Below, piece by piece: positions 8,439 to 19,124 of a stretch of DNA of 42,418 nt (positions within the stretch are counted from its first letter, which is position 1; each line of letters starts with the position of its first letter). The stretch is from CAWFFV01 sp963814985 (GTDB taxonomy: Bacteria; Chloroflexota; Ktedonobacteria; Ktedonobacterales; Ktedonobacteraceae). A program made the translations under genes and the position numbers. The DNA is taken from NCBI GenBank assembly GCA_963814985.1, contig CAWFFV010000019.1, forward strand, positions 1 through 42,418, read 5' to 3'. The notes beneath the pieces are model-generated. The model ran no database searches and was not told the DNA's origin. It worked only from the letters and a program-made list of their open reading frames with translations.

Positions 8439-9068
8439 ATGTCTCTAGACACTCCCCATCGGATGTTGAAAGAGAAACAGCGCCAGGAACGAGCCACACT
8501 GATCCTGCAAGCGGCGGAAGCGATCTTTGCGGAAAAAGGTTATCACGAAACATCAATGGAAGAGATTGCTACGCGTGTAGGAGTGGCTAAGGGCACTGTC
8601 TATCAGCACTTTACCAGCAAGGAAGAGCTGGTTTTCGCTCTTTTTGAGCGTGAATGGGAAGAGGCCCAACAGATGGTTGAGCAAGTTGTGACCATCGATG
8701 CATCTGCTCGTGCCAGGCTGGAGTCTATTCTTCACCATACCTATCAAGGATTGCTTGGTAAGCATATGCAGCTCATGCTGTCACTCTATAGTAGTCTGGA
8801 TATCCAGAAATGTGTTCTTGAGAAGCGGCTGCAAATGCGCAACCGTATGAACCGATTGGCCACTCCCATTCGAGCGATCCTGGAAGAGGGCAGGGCGACT
8901 GGTGAGTTTGATCCGGCTATCTCAACTTCAGTGATGCTTACCACATTTTTTAGTGTGCTTTTCTCACGGAAATATGAGTGGTTGGTTGCGTCTGAGCAAC
9001 TATCGCCGGAAGAACTGGTCACACAAGTTGGACTCATCTACTTTCAAGGAATTGTGTCCAAACCGTAG
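8439..9068 (+). CDS. TetR/AcrR-family transcriptional regulator
   Basis: A 209-residue regulator. The N-terminal helix-turn-helix (about residues 17-63) reads LQAAEAIFAEKGYHETSMEE then IATRVGVAKGTVYQHFTSKE, a textbook TetR DNA-binding domain. The remaining helical part would hold the ligand pocket and dimer interface. The ATG at 8439 follows GGAAGCAGG. Its stop is 22 bp before an MFS exporter gene, so the two form an operon. The regulator probably represses both through the palindrome at 8355-8386 until a toxic ligand binds. The ligand is unknown. Confidence 0.92.
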   Translation: MSLDTPHRMLKEKQRQERATLILQAAEAIFAEKGYHETSMEEIATRVGVAKGTVYQHFTSKEELVFALFEREWEEAQQMVEQVVTIDASARARLESILHHTYQGLLGKHMQLMLSLYSSLDIQKCVLEKRLQMRNRMNRLATPIRAILEEGRATGEFDPAISTSVMLTTFFSVLFSRKYEWLVASEQLSPEELVTQVGLIYFQGIVSKP

Positions 9069-9090
9069 AGAGAATCTGGAAGGATATCTG

Positions 9091-10836
9091 ATGTCGACTA
9101 TATCAAAATCATCAAATGTGAGCGATGACGCCAGTGAGCATCATCAAGCAATACCAGATATGGATGCGCCGCGCTTCACAAGGCGTGAGACGTTGTTGAC
9201 CATGGCGGGCGTGCTCCTGGTGATGTTACTGGCTTCGCTGGATCAGACCATTGTCGCAACGGCGATGCCGCGTATTATTGCTGAATTCAATGGCCTGGAC
9301 CGCTATACCTGGGTTACCACTGCTTATCTCTTGACATCAACTGTGATGGTCCCGATTTATGGGAAATTGTCTGATATGTTTGGTCGAAAGCCGATTTTCT
9401 TGATTGGCGTAGTCCTCTTCCTGATCGGGTCAGCAGCCAGCGGACTATCACAGGATATGAACCAGTTGATCGCATTCCGAGCCTTCCAGGGTCTTGGTGC
9501 AGCTGCATTGCTGCCAATTGCAATAGCCGTAGTTGGTGACCTCTTCACACCTCGTGAGCGCGGAAAGTGGCAAGGAATTACGGGTGGCGTCTTTGGTCTC
9601 GCCTCCATCCTTGGTCCTGCGGCTGGTGGGTGGATTACTGACAATGCCAGTTGGCGCTGGGTATTCTATGTCAACCTGCCGATTGGGATTGTTGCCCTGC
9701 TGGTGCTGATTTTCTTGATGCCTTCCTTACATAGTCGGTCCGCGAAGGTACGTATTGACTATGTGGGTGCACTGCTACTTGTTGCTGGAACCGTGCCGAT
9801 GATGCTTGGCTTTACATGGGCTGGCACACAGTATGACTGGATTTCGCCGCAAATTCTGGGACTTTTCGTTGGTTCACTTGTCTCCTTTGTGCTCTTCTTT
9901 GTATACGAGCGATATCTCGAACGCCGTAATGAACAGCCGATTATCGACCCAAGCCTCTTCAAGAGTGCAATCTTTGATGTTTCCGTGGTAATTACCATGA
10001 TCACCAGTATGGCTATGTTCGGAGGACTCTTCTTTCTGCCCTTGTTTGCGCAAGGTATCCTGGGTATCTCTGCGGCGAATAGTGGTTTATTACTTTCCCC
10101 GCTGATGGTTGCCTTGATTCTGGGAAGTGTCATCTCTGGTCAGCTCGTCTCACGTTTTGGTAAGTATAAGTGGATCGCCATTGTTGGGGCGATTATAAGT
10201 ATCGGCGGTGCGCTCCTCTTGCTACGGTTGAATGTGGACTCTAGTGCCAATGATCTATGGATTTCGATGGTCGTACTTGGTTTTGGAATTGGTTTGGGGT
10301 TGTCGCTCTACACAATCATCGTTCAGAATGCGTTGTCGAACAAGATTGGGCAGGCGACCGCAGCGCTGACTTTCTTCCGGCAGATTGGCAGCACGTTGGC
10401 TCTGGCCGCGCTTGGTTCGGTAATGACTTCGACATATGTGCCAGCATTTCGGGGCGCGGTCCCCGATCAGGTCAAACAGTTCGCGGCTATGGTACAGACT
10501 ACGACGCATCAAGATGTGCTTGGCTTCTTCGATAATCCCAATATCTTACTCTCAGCAGACGCGAATGCGAAGGTGGCAGCGCGATTTAAACAAATGTCCA
10601 ATGGTTTGCAGATCTACGACCAGTTGATGCATGCCGTTAAAGTGGGCCTGTCGCAGGGTATTCATAATACCTTCCTCATCAGTGCCTGGTTCCTGGTTGC
10701 CGCCTTTGTGGCAGTTCTCTTCCTGCGTGAGATCCCTCTCGGCGGACGTGTTTCACGAACCATGAGCAAGGACGCTGAGAAGGGCCTTGAAGAAACTGGA
10801 GAGGAAGAGGTTGTTAATCCGATGATGCTCCATTAG
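9091..10836 (+). CDS. DHA2-family 14-TM MFS multidrug exporter
   Basis: A 581-residue EmrB/QacA-type major facilitator. Helix 1 carries LLASLDQTIVATAMPRI (the DHA2 D1 motif), and the loop GKLSDMFGRKP is MFS motif A. Motif C glycines are seen in FGLASILGPAAGGWI, and about 14 hydrophobic helices follow. It should export drugs or other toxic compounds by proton antiport across the cytoplasmic membrane. The frame is open further upstream, but the ATG at 9091 has GGAAGGA at good spacing and follows the TetR stop by 22 bp. The 3' end overlaps the convergent crotonase gene by 23 bp. Confidence 0.93.
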   Translation: MSTISKSSNVSDDASEHHQAIPDMDAPRFTRRETLLTMAGVLLVMLLASLDQTIVATAMPRIIAEFNGLDRYTWVTTAYLLTSTVMVPIYGKLSDMFGRKPIFLIGVVLFLIGSAASGLSQDMNQLIAFRAFQGLGAAALLPIAIAVVGDLFTPRERGKWQGITGGVFGLASILGPAAGGWITDNASWRWVFYVNLPIGIVALLVLIFLMPSLHSRSAKVRIDYVGALLLVAGTVPMMLGFTWAGTQYDWISPQILGLFVGSLVSFVLFFVYERYLERRNEQPIIDPSLFKSAIFDVSVVITMITSMAMFGGLFFLPLFAQGILGISAANSGLLLSPLMVALILGSVISGQLVSRFGKYKWIAIVGAIISIGGALLLLRLNVDSSANDLWISMVVLGFGIGLGLSLYTIIVQNALSNKIGQATAALTFFRQIGSTLALAALGSVMTSTYVPAFRGAVPDQVKQFAAMVQTTTHQDVLGFFDNPNILLSADANAKVAARFKQMSNGLQIYDQLMHAVKVGLSQGIHNTFLISAWFLVAAFVAVLFLREIPLGGRVSRTMSKDAEKGLEETGEEEVVNPMMLH

Positions 10837-11629
10837 ATTGCCCATGAGGGGGCGGTGAATTCTGCTCTAGAAAAGCGCGAAGGTTCTCTTGATACTCAAC
10901 GCTGGCAAAGGCACGTTTGCTGAAGGTTTGTTGTATTGCCTGTAGTTCTGCTTGATCGGCTTCGCGCTCCAGCTCCATCAGCAGGCGTTTTGTAGCAGCG
11001 ATGGCAACAGGTGCATTCTTTGCAATCTGTCTGGCTATTTGCATAACAGTATCTTCTAGCGCGACTGGTGATACAATCTGATTGACCAGGCCAACACGTA
11101 AGGCCTCAGTTGCGTCTAGTAGACGGCCAGTGAAGAGAAGATCCTTTGCTATGGCCGGACCGACAAGATGCAGCAGGTATCGTAACTCTTCGATACCCAG
11201 AACGATCCCTAGTTTGGCGGCAGGGATGCCAAAACGTGCCCGCTCATCAGCAATGCGCAGATCGCAGGCGGTTGCCAGTTCGCAACCGCCACCAATGCAA
11301 TATCCATGGATCATCGCAATTACTGGCTGTTCGACCGAGGCGAGAGCATCCAGCGCCCCTGCGACTGCCACATGGTAGATCTGTGCTTGCTCTGGATTGC
11401 CACGGCGCGAGGGGAAATCTGTGATGTCAGCGCCAGCGGTAAAAGCTTTCTCGCCAGCGCCGCGCAAGATGATCACGCGTACATCAGGCTGTGTGCCCAG
11501 TTCGTGTACCTTTGCCGCAAGATCCAGCCACATCTCATACAATAAGACATTGTGTTGATCCGGACGGTTGAGTGTGATGATGCCAATCGCACCACGCTGC
11601 TCACTTAGAATATCTTGTCTCTTCCTCAA
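10814..11629 (-). CDS. enoyl-CoA hydratase/isomerase (crotonase) family protein
   Basis: A 271-residue crotonase-fold protein. The oxyanion-hole segments are GEKAFTAGADITDF and IHGYCIGGGCELATACDLRIAD. The first catalytic Glu (rat mitochondrial hydratase Glu144) is present in GGGCELA. The second (Glu164, normally in a PE motif) is replaced: the protein reads FGIPAAKLGIVLG, so an Ala occupies that position. Standard syn-hydration is therefore doubtful, and isomerase or another crotonase chemistry is possible. Such PAA/PAK variants are common in actinobacterial and Chloroflexota paralogues. It stands alone on the minus strand, tail to tail with the exporter gene. Confidence 0.85.
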   Translation of the reverse strand: MRKRQDILSEQRGAIGIITLNRPDQHNVLLYEMWLDLAAKVHELGTQPDVRVIILRGAGEKAFTAGADITDFPSRRGNPEQAQIYHVAVAGALDALASVEQPVIAMIHGYCIGGGCELATACDLRIADERARFGIPAAKLGIVLGIEELRYLLHLVGPAIAKDLLFTGRLLDATEALRVGLVNQIVSPVALEDTVMQIARQIAKNAPVAIAATKRLLMELEREADQAELQAIQQTFSKRAFASVEYQENLRAFLEQNSPPPHGQSNGASSD

Positions 11630-11815
11630 TGTTTATCTCACTTGATAGCAAATTTTCTCTTTGCTTTTGTTATAAATTTTAGTCCCAGCATCTTTCTATA
11701 TCCAAGTTCTAGGACTATTATAGTGAATGTTATCTGCTAACTATTTGAGGTTGCCTGGATTACGCAAGCAATCTACAATCAGGTTTTTGTCCTCTTCATT
11801 TCATATTCTCTCTGC

Positions 11816-11844
11816 TTGCCGCACTGTTATTTCTTTGTTATACT
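11816..11844 (+). promoter_or_regulatory. promoter of the broken SF1 helicase gene
   Basis: -35 TTGCCG (11816-11821), a 17-bp spacer, and an extended -10 TGTTATACT whose hexamer is at 11839-11844. It lies in the 308-bp AT-rich divergent interval 11630-11937, which holds no gene I can support. The same extended -10 appears ahead of the kinase gene at 29131. Confidence 0.55.
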
Positions 11845-11937
11845 CATACACAAGCACACGAGAGTATTTTCCAGGGAGATCTTACCATTCTTACAAGACA
11901 TGCGGTTCTCTATAGAAAAATCTTCTTCATAGCATAA

Positions 11938-14900
11938 ATGGTTGACGAAGAGAAGGAAGCGGCATTCCGTGAAACAATTAAGCAATACTCCATCCAATCA
12001 GGCTCGTGATAAACTTATTCAGATATTTCGCTATGTACAAGCTTTTCACCAGCTACAAAATCCGGTGAAACGGAACATCCAGGAGCAACCCTGGGTGCTG
12101 TGGTTGCACGTTTTTCCCGATCACCCCTGTATTCGGTGGGGAACAATTCTCGCAACAGAGAGTGCTGTGGCATTACGCCGCTCGGATACTGCCACCGCCA
12201 GGCAGAGCGGCAAAGTGACTGAAGCCGATGGAAATGACTTCATCCTCAAAGTACGACGCCCTAAGCTCGTTGATCCACCAGAGCCACCAAAGGATATCGC
12301 GCCCTTACTGCAAAATGGCTGGCAGGACGTTAACGGCAATGTGGCCCTTGATCCGAAGAAAGCTGTGAGTGCTTATGAAGATCCAAGGCGACGGAGTCTT
12401 CTAGAGCAATGGACTGCTGAACGTAATCAATGGGCAATGGCTGAATTACCCGCACGTAAAAGGTAATGGCTATTTTTGATCAGCTCTATTCATTGCATGC
12501 CCGGCTTATGCGAGAAGCTGAGTCTCTGGAATTGATGGTTGGAGATGGAATTCTTACCTGGTCTGCCGATGGAGATGGTGTAGGCATTCATCACCCTCTT
12601 CTATTGTCACGCCTCCAACTCCACTTCGATCCTCAAACTCCTGAGTTTACAGTATATGAGACAGAATATCCTCCAGAGATGTATACTGCCTTGCTGCTCT
12701 CACATCCAGAGGCTAATTCCGCCAGCATTGGTCATTGTAGAAAGGAATTTGAACGAGATAGTATCCATCCGTTAGGCGCAGAAGAGACGTCTCAATTCCT
12801 ACAACGGCTTGTGTACCAGCTTTCGCCACGAGGTGAGTTCTCCACTTCTGTTCTTTTACCCAGCAATATGCGGTTTCCGCTTATGAGTCTTGCGGACCCG
12901 GTACTCTTTTTCTGCGTAATCGAGCACTCGGCTACAATACGACACTCTGAGGCGATACTGGAGCACCTTCCCACTCAGCAAAACCTCTCCTATGCGCTTC
13001 TCGAGTCTCCACTGGCATAGATACCAGTGATAGTAGCAGGCAAGAACCCGCCATTCGTGTTTCCTCTCTTGGCGCTCCCCCAATGGAGAGGACGAGCAGA
13101 TATCTCTTCAGTAAACCAGCTAATGCGGAACAACTGGAGATCGCACGACGATTAGAAAGCCGTAGTGCCGTCCTCGTCCAGGGACCACCCGGTACTGGGA
13201 AGACGCACACTATTGCCAATCTCCTTGGGCACCTGCTTGCGCAGGGGAAAAGTGTCCTCGTTACTAGCCACACCTCAAAAAGCGCTCAGAGTGCTACTGT
13301 GAGAAGGTCGTGGAACCTCTACAGCCACTTTGTGTGAGTATACTGGAAGACGATAGCCGCAAACAGATGGAGAGTGCTATCGATGCGATCACAGACCGCC
13401 TTTCCTTTGCAAACATAACCCAATTGGAACGAGAGGTGCTCCAACTAACACAACAACGTAGCGAAGTGATTGCTGAACTGCGGAAAACACGGGAACAACT
13501 CAAAGAGGCTCGCGGGAGCGAATATCGGGAGCTTAACTTGAATGGGAAAAACATACGCTCCCTCTGAGGCCGCCCGTTTTGTTGCACATAAACATAGCTC
13601 TGCTGGATGCGATTCCCACTCCAGTGGCCCCTGGTGTTCCCCTTCCTTTATCAGAGGAGGAACTGATTAATCTCTATCGTACCAATGGCACCGTCACACG
13701 TGCCGAAGAGCGGGAAATGGCCATAGGTTTACCGGATCCACAACAGCTTGCATCTCTTACAGACGTGAAGCATTGGATGACCGAAAGCCGTCGCTTATTG
13801 CAGGAAAATCTAACGTTTCGCCGCGATCTCTGGTCTCCAGCATTGGACTGCTCCTCTGTTGAAGTTTTCGAACAGTTGCAGTATCGGCTTGAGCGTGCCC
13901 TGGAACTCCTCCTGGATACGAGTAGCAGTCAGGGCTGGTGTCTGACTGCCATTGCGGCTGGCCGCGATGGAGGTTTACGCCATCAGGTCTGGGATGATCT
14001 TATTACGTAAAATAGAGAGTGTTGAGAATTTAGCTATACAAGCGCAACCTTTCTTGCTCGAATATGATCCTTTTCTTCCGAAGAATATTTTTCTTCTCGC
14101 ATGGAGAAGCTGCTCGGCGAAATTGTTGCACACTTCGACCGCGGAAAAAATCTTGCAGGTCTCACACTCTTGCTACACCGCGATTGGAAAGCGTTCATAG
14201 AGAATGTGCAAGTGAAGGGAAAGCAGCAGAATTACAGGAACACTTTAAGGCCCTCCTTCTTCAGCTTCGCCTAAAAGCTGCACGAGACGACTTAATGGGG
14301 CGGTGGCAACGGCAGATGACCGTTCATGGTGCACCGGGATCTGACGTGCTCGGCCAGGAGCCGGAACGCATTGCAAACAATATATCTACCAGTTGCGGCA
14401 ATGCCTTGGTTGGTATGCCACTATGTGGGTTCCCTTGGAGAGGGAACTTACTCAATGGGGCCTTCACTGGAATACGCTGTTGGCCGAAATGCCGGTCAAT
14501 CTGGGAGAGAACGGATATCTCCTGCGTCTGCGTGATGCTGTCCAGCAACAGCTTCCAGGAGTACTGGTTGCAGAAATCAACCGTCGCAAGTATGCGACCA
14601 TTGAGGCACAGTTGCGTACATTGCAGCATATGCTCGATATAAGTAATGGCACTGGCATTCATACAGGTGTAGTACAGCAATTGCGCAATGCGGTGAACAA
14701 CGGTGACCCGGAAGCATACCATGAAGCATTTGATCATCTGGTCGATTTGCATGAGCGACAGCGCGAACTCGCTCTCCGTTCTCTATTGCTAACCAGACTT
14801 GGACAATGCGCTCCAGGTTGGGCCGCGGCTATTCGTAGCCGTGAAGGAGCAGCATGGTGAACGAGAACTTCCAGGAGATCCTCAGGAAGCCTGGCTCTGG

Positions 14901-16613
14901 CGACAACTACAAGACACTCTAGATCGTCAGAGCAAATTATCTTTAGAAGAACTACAGGCTCACTGTGTGCAGTTGAGCGACAATCTGCACAGCATCACAG
15001 CAAATCTGGTAGAGAAAAAAGCATGGGCAGCCCAGGTGCGACGCACCTCCCTGGAACAGCGTCGTGCCCTTCAAGGGTGGAAAGAGATCATGCGCAAGAT
15101 CAGGAAAGGGAACTGGTAAGAGAGCAGCTTCCTTGCGCGCAGAAGCACGGCGTCTCATGCCTGTGTGCCAGTCAGCCGTTCCTGTTTGGATCATGCCATT
15201 GAGCCTTGTTGTACAGAATTTCGATCCCCAGAATAACCGTTTTGATGTTGTCATCATTGACGGCAGAGCCAGTCAATCTGATATCAAAGCGCTGGTAGCG
15301 ATCTACATGGGTCAGCAAGTTGTCGTCGTTGGTGACCACGAACAGGTAACCCCGATGGCTGTAGGGCAACGGCTTGATATGGTGGATAAGCTCATCACCG
15401 AGCACTTACAGGGCATTCCATTAGCCGCGATGTATGATGGCAGACTTTCCATTTATGGCCTCGCAAAAACCACGTTTGAGCCAATATGTCTGTTGGAGCA
15501 TTTTCGGTGTGTCTCTCCTATCATACAATTCAGCAATTTTCTCTCTTACGAAGGTAAAATCAAGCCGTTGCGTGACGAGAGCACCGTCAAGCGTCACCCG
15601 GCGACTGTCGCGTATCGCGTACAAGCGCTTGAAATGATAGGCAACGTCAATGAGCCAGAAGCTGTGACGCTAGCTTCCTTACTTGTAGCAATGACAGAGC
15701 AACCTGAGTACCACGACGCCACTTTTGGCGTCATCTCTCTGGTTGGTGACGAACAGGCGTTTCGTATTGACAGCCTGCTACAGAGATATCTCTCTGCAGG
15801 CAGAATATACGCGCCGACAAATTCTGTGCGGAAATCCTGCACATTTTCAGGGTGACGAGCGCGATGTGATCTTTTTGTCGATGGTTGATACCCCCAAAGG
15901 TGATGGTCCTCTCTCTCTGCGCGGTGAGGATGCCTATGAATCCATGTATAAAAAACGATTTAATGTCGCTGCAAGCCGTGCGCGTGACCAGTTGTGGGTG
16001 ATCTATTCGCTGGATCCTGATGTCGATTTAAAGGAGAGAGATATATCGTAAGCAGCTTATTCTCCACGCGAAACATCCAGAACATATCTTACAACAACTT
16101 GTCGAGCAGGAGAGGCGCGTTGAGTCGGAGTTTGAGAGAGCAAGTTCTCAAGAAATTAGTGCAAGCTGGCTACCTGTTATTTCCCAATGGCCCGTTGGAT
16201 CGTATCGGATCGATCTAGTTGTAGAAGGGGGTGGCAAACGTCTGGCTGTGGAATGCGATGGAGATCGATGGCACCCGATTGAGAAATTGGAAGAAGATAT
16301 GGCAAGACAAGCTATTCTGGAGCGGTTGGGATGGCGCTTCGTACGTATTCGTGGTAGTCACTTCTTCCGTAATCCCGATAAAGCGATGGAAATCGTCTTT
16401 GAGCGTTTGCAAGCATTAGATATTCCTCCCGAAGGAAATCCCGTTATGACCAGTACCATCATCGAGAATGGGAAAGAGTTGCGCGAGCGGATTGATAGGC
16501 GAGCAGCGGAACTACGATTAGCATGGGCTGCATCAGAAAAACGTGGCTACTCCCAAAACATCCCGGCGGTTTCATTAGCAAAAGCAAGTGTTCAGCAGAA
16601 GAGGACGGGCTAA
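11938..16613 (+). pseudogene. broken SF1 helicase with C-terminal REase-like domain
   Basis: One former gene of about 1,550 codons, now split by many one-base indels. The start is probably ATG 11938 (MVDEEKEAAFRETIKQYSIQ), shifting near 12000 into the frame RDKLIQIFRYVQAF. Walker A GPPGTGKTHT is at about 13184-13213. A long helical insert follows (13.3-15.1 kb). The motif II region reads IIDGRASQSD near 15255, where family members have DEASQ. Late motifs FQGDERDVIFLSMVD and KRFNVAASRARDQLWV are at 15.85-16.0 kb. The C-terminus holds a DUF559/MTES_1575-like nuclease core (YRIDLVVEGGGKRLAVECDG, then DRWHP). Shifts are visible near 12000, 12460, 12910, 12957, 13001, 13080, 13280, 13292, 13550, 13600, 14005 and 14220, with further shifts between 14.2 and 16.05 kb. 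Intact relatives are helicase-nucleases often proposed to act in defence. Confidence 0.8.
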
Positions 16614-16755
16614 AGCCGAAAGCGGTCTGTGTAGGCCAGAGAGCCATGTTTCAACTGAGCAAGCACTGGAAGCATGGCTTTTGAGAGGGAGGAGGATGAG
16701 TCTATGTCTCACCCTCTTCCTCTGTTTGGCCCTGAACGCTATCATTATTCCTGGG

Positions 16756-17451
16756 TTACTGCAAATGCTCTTTCAAGAAATTGATTGCCAGGGGCCAGGC
16801 TTCGGCCGCAGCCTTTTCGTTACCGCTTCCATGTGTTGGGTTGATGAAAGCATGACCTGCATCGTAGATCTTCACAGTAATGTCCTTACCAGCCTTTTTG
16901 TACATCTGCTCAATCTTCTCGATCTGTTCGAGGGGGATGCCCTGGTCTTGCCGACCATAAAACGCCAGCACGGGAGCATTAACCTTTGCCACTTCCTCTG
17001 GAGTGGGATCATAGCCGCCAGCATAGAAGGGAACCACGGCTGCAAGGTCAGGATAACGGGCCGCGACAGTGAAGGTCATAAAGCCACCAACACAGAAACC
17101 CATCAAACCCAGTTTCTTAGGTTCGACATTGGGCATGGCCTTCACTGTTTCCAGAGCGCCAATAATTTCTTGTGCGGCCCTATTGACATTGTCGCAAATC
17201 ATCATGATCATACGCATAGCATCATCGGGTTCAGTTGCAACCTTGCCATGATAGAGATCAGGAACGGCCACAATAAATCCTTCCGCAGCAAGCTTCTGTG
17301 CGAGTTCCATAACATGGGGTTCGATTCCCCACCATTCCTGGATCAGCACCATCCCAGGGTGTTTGGCATCATCGTCGGGCTGTGCTACATAGGCATAAGC
17401 GCCACTGCCGTTTATCTGTAAATCAACCTTCGATGTACGTACTATTGCCAT
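16756..17451 (-). CDS. dienelactone hydrolase family protein
   Basis: A 231-residue alpha/beta hydrolase. The nucleophile elbow LGLMGFCVGGFMTF places Cys120 as catalytic nucleophile, Asp169 is in FYGRQDQGIP, and His200 is in IYDAGHAF, giving the Cys-Asp-His triad of dienelactone hydrolases. The N-terminal strand MVLIQEWWGIEPHV is also typical. Known members hydrolyse dienelactone in chloroaromatic breakdown, but many paralogues act on other esters or lactones. Location is cytosolic, as no signal is seen. The start at 17451 has AAGGAG upstream; the frame is open to 17580 but that extension looks non-coding. Confidence 0.9.
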   Translation of the reverse strand: MAIVRTSKVDLQINGSGAYAYVAQPDDDAKHPGMVLIQEWWGIEPHVMELAQKLAAEGFIVAVPDLYHGKVATEPDDAMRMIMMICDNVNRAAQEIIGALETVKAMPNVEPKKLGLMGFCVGGFMTFTVAARYPDLAAVVPFYAGGYDPTPEEVAKVNAPVLAFYGRQDQGIPLEQIEKIEQMYKKAGKDITVKIYDAGHAFINPTHGSGNEKAAAEAWPLAINFLKEHLQ

Positions 17452-17488
17452 AAACTGTAGCTCCTTGTAAATATTGTCTGGAGTCGGT

Positions 17489-17498
17489 CGGTATACCG
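17489..17498. promoter_or_regulatory. perfect 10-bp palindrome upstream of dienelactone hydrolase
   Basis: CGGTATACCG lies 38 bp upstream of the hydrolase start, flanked by GGAG on one side and CTCC on the other. It overlaps a weak possible -10 (TATACC on the minus strand). It may be a repressor site; no regulator gene is adjacent. Confidence 0.3.
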
Positions 17499-17792
17499 CT
17501 CCGTAAAAAATATTGGAAATATGGACATAAAGGATAAAACCAGTTCCCTGCATATCTCCATAACACGAATTATATCTCACAAGTGCGTTTTGATGTATGC
17601 GTCTTTGTTGCTGGCGGGCCTGACCTGTTCTGTAGGCTTTTCACTGTTAGAATCTTCTCCCAAATACAAGCTGAAGCTTGACAAATCACAAGCTATGCAG
17701 GTACATTTGTAAAAAGAAGAATAGTTACAAAAAAGATTTCATTTGGTCTTGAGAGCAAGATCGAGAAAGATAGTGACAACCTTGCACTGTAA

Positions 17793-17918
17793 GCAGAACA
17801 TATTCACGTTGAAGATGCTTACCCCTCATTACTGTTTGCCCGTCTCTATGATGGTAGCAACCAGCAAGGTGTCGCTGTCCTCTCAACGCGCACACGTAAT
17901 GCTTACCTGAGAAGGTGA
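17793..17918 (+). pseudogene. possible 3' gene remnant ahead of a terminator
   Basis: An open stretch of 41 codons ending in TGA at 17916 encodes VEDAYPSLLFARLYDGSNQQ then GVAVLSTRTRNAYLRR. It is followed 11 nt later by a strong terminator hairpin, which suggests the surviving tail of a deleted or degraded gene. The family is not recognised. The rest of 17452-18026 shows no other gene. Confidence 0.4.
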
Positions 17919-17929
17919 GCAGTTAATGC

Positions 17930-17968
17930 AAGAGGGACACAGGCGACACACCTGTGTCCCTCTTTTTT
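17930..17968 (+). terminator. strong rho-independent terminator
   Basis: Perfect 14-bp stem (AAGAGGGACACAGG with CCTGTGTCCCTCTT), a 7-nt loop and a run of six T's starting within the stem end. It is oriented for plus-strand transcription and lies about 60 bp ahead of the ABC operon, insulating it from upstream reading. Confidence 0.85.
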
Positions 17969-18026
17969 GTGTGATTGATAGGATGAAGTTGTTCGATTTC
18001 TCAGACTAAGGAAGAGGAGAAAACAG

Positions 18027-19124
18027 ATGCCAATTATTCAAGTCGAAGGACTAGCGAAAACATTTAGAAGTCGTGAGCGTGCAGCAGGTTTGAGGAATAG
18101 TCTGCGCTCCTTCGTAGCGCCACATTATCGTGAGCGAGAAGCAGTCAAGCCGATTAGTTTCTCACTCGAAGCAGGGGATGTACTGGCTTTTATTGGACCT
18201 AATGGGGCAGGAAAATCTACGACGATTAAGATGCTGACTGGTATCCTGTATCCATCCAGCGGGCAGGCGCAGGTTTTAGGGCTGACGCCGTGGCAACAAC
18301 GTCAGAAACTGGCATATCACATCTCCAGTGTCTTTGGGCAGAAGTCGCAACTCTGGTATCACCTGCCCCCACAGGATACGTTTGATTTGCTGGCGCACAT
18401 CTACGAATTGGATATGGAGGAGTATCGGAAGCGACGGGATTTTCTGGTTGATGTCTTCGATATTCAAGAATACCTGCGTACGCCTGCACGCAAACTCAGC
18501 CTGGGTGAGCGTATGCGCTGTGAGCTAGCGGCTGCTCTGCTGCATAAGCCAGCGGTCATCTTTCTGGATGAGCCAACAATCGGACTGGACATCATTGCCA
18601 AGCAGCGTATCCGTGATCTGATCGGTCTGCTCAACACGGAGGAGGGGGTTACTATCGTCCTGACGTCCCATGACGCGGGCGACATAGAACAGGTATGCCG
18701 GCGGGCTATTGTTATCAACCACGGAGAGGTTATTCTGGATACGTCTGTAGCACAGATGAAGCGCGATTACCTGAAAACCAAGATGATTGATCTGTTGTTA
18801 GATGCACCTGCCGAGTCAGTGCTGAAAACAGACCCAAAGACCGGTCAGCAGTACTTAAATCTGCAAATGTCTTCGTCTCTTCACGAGGAACCGCGTAATA
18901 CTGCGGGTATCCAGATAGTCAACGCAAAGGGACGTGGGCTGAAACTGGAGATTGATACGTCTCGTTGTCCGTTGGAGCCAGTCATTGCTGCAATTATGCA
19001 GCGTTGTCATATCATCGATATGACCATCACTGATCCGCCTATGGAGGAGATTATTGCAGCAATCTATGGTGAGAAGGGAACATCAGAGGCGGAGCGGGAA
19101 GTCGTGGAAGGGAAAAGTATATGA
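18027..19124 (+). CDS. ABC-2 transporter ATP-binding protein
   Basis: A 365-residue ATPase. Walker A GPNGAGKST (57-65), signature LSLGERMRCELAAALL (157-172), Walker B VIFLDEPTIGLD (177-188) and switch His215 in LTSHD are all intact. The N-terminal KTFRSRERAAG segment and the roughly 120-residue C-terminal extension are typical of ATPases paired with ABC2_membrane_6 (DUF990) permeases. It should power export through the two following membrane proteins. The stop overlaps the next start (ATGA at 19121-19124), so translation is coupled. The ribosome site GGAAGAGGAG precedes the ATG. The substrate is unknown. Confidence 0.92.
   Translation: MPIIQVEGLAKTFRSRERAAGLRNSLRSFVAPHYREREAVKPISFSLEAGDVLAFIGPNGAGKSTTIKMLTGILYPSSGQAQVLGLTPWQQRQKLAYHISSVFGQKSQLWYHLPPQDTFDLLAHIYELDMEEYRKRRDFLVDVFDIQEYLRTPARKLSLGERMRCELAAALLHKPAVIFLDEPTIGLDIIAKQRIRDLIGLLNTEEGVTIVLTSHDAGDIEQVCRRAIVINHGEVILDTSVAQMKRDYLKTKMIDLLLDAPAESVLKTDPKTGQQYLNLQMSSSLHEEPRNTAGIQIVNAKGRGLKLEIDTSRCPLEPVIAAIMQRCHIIDMTITDPPMEEIIAAIYGEKGTSEAEREVVEGKSI

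Noticed and set aside
17521..17712. Plus-strand 63-codon frame in the hydrolase-ABC gap
   Set aside because: It overlaps the hydrolase promoter region; no start signal or recognised pattern.
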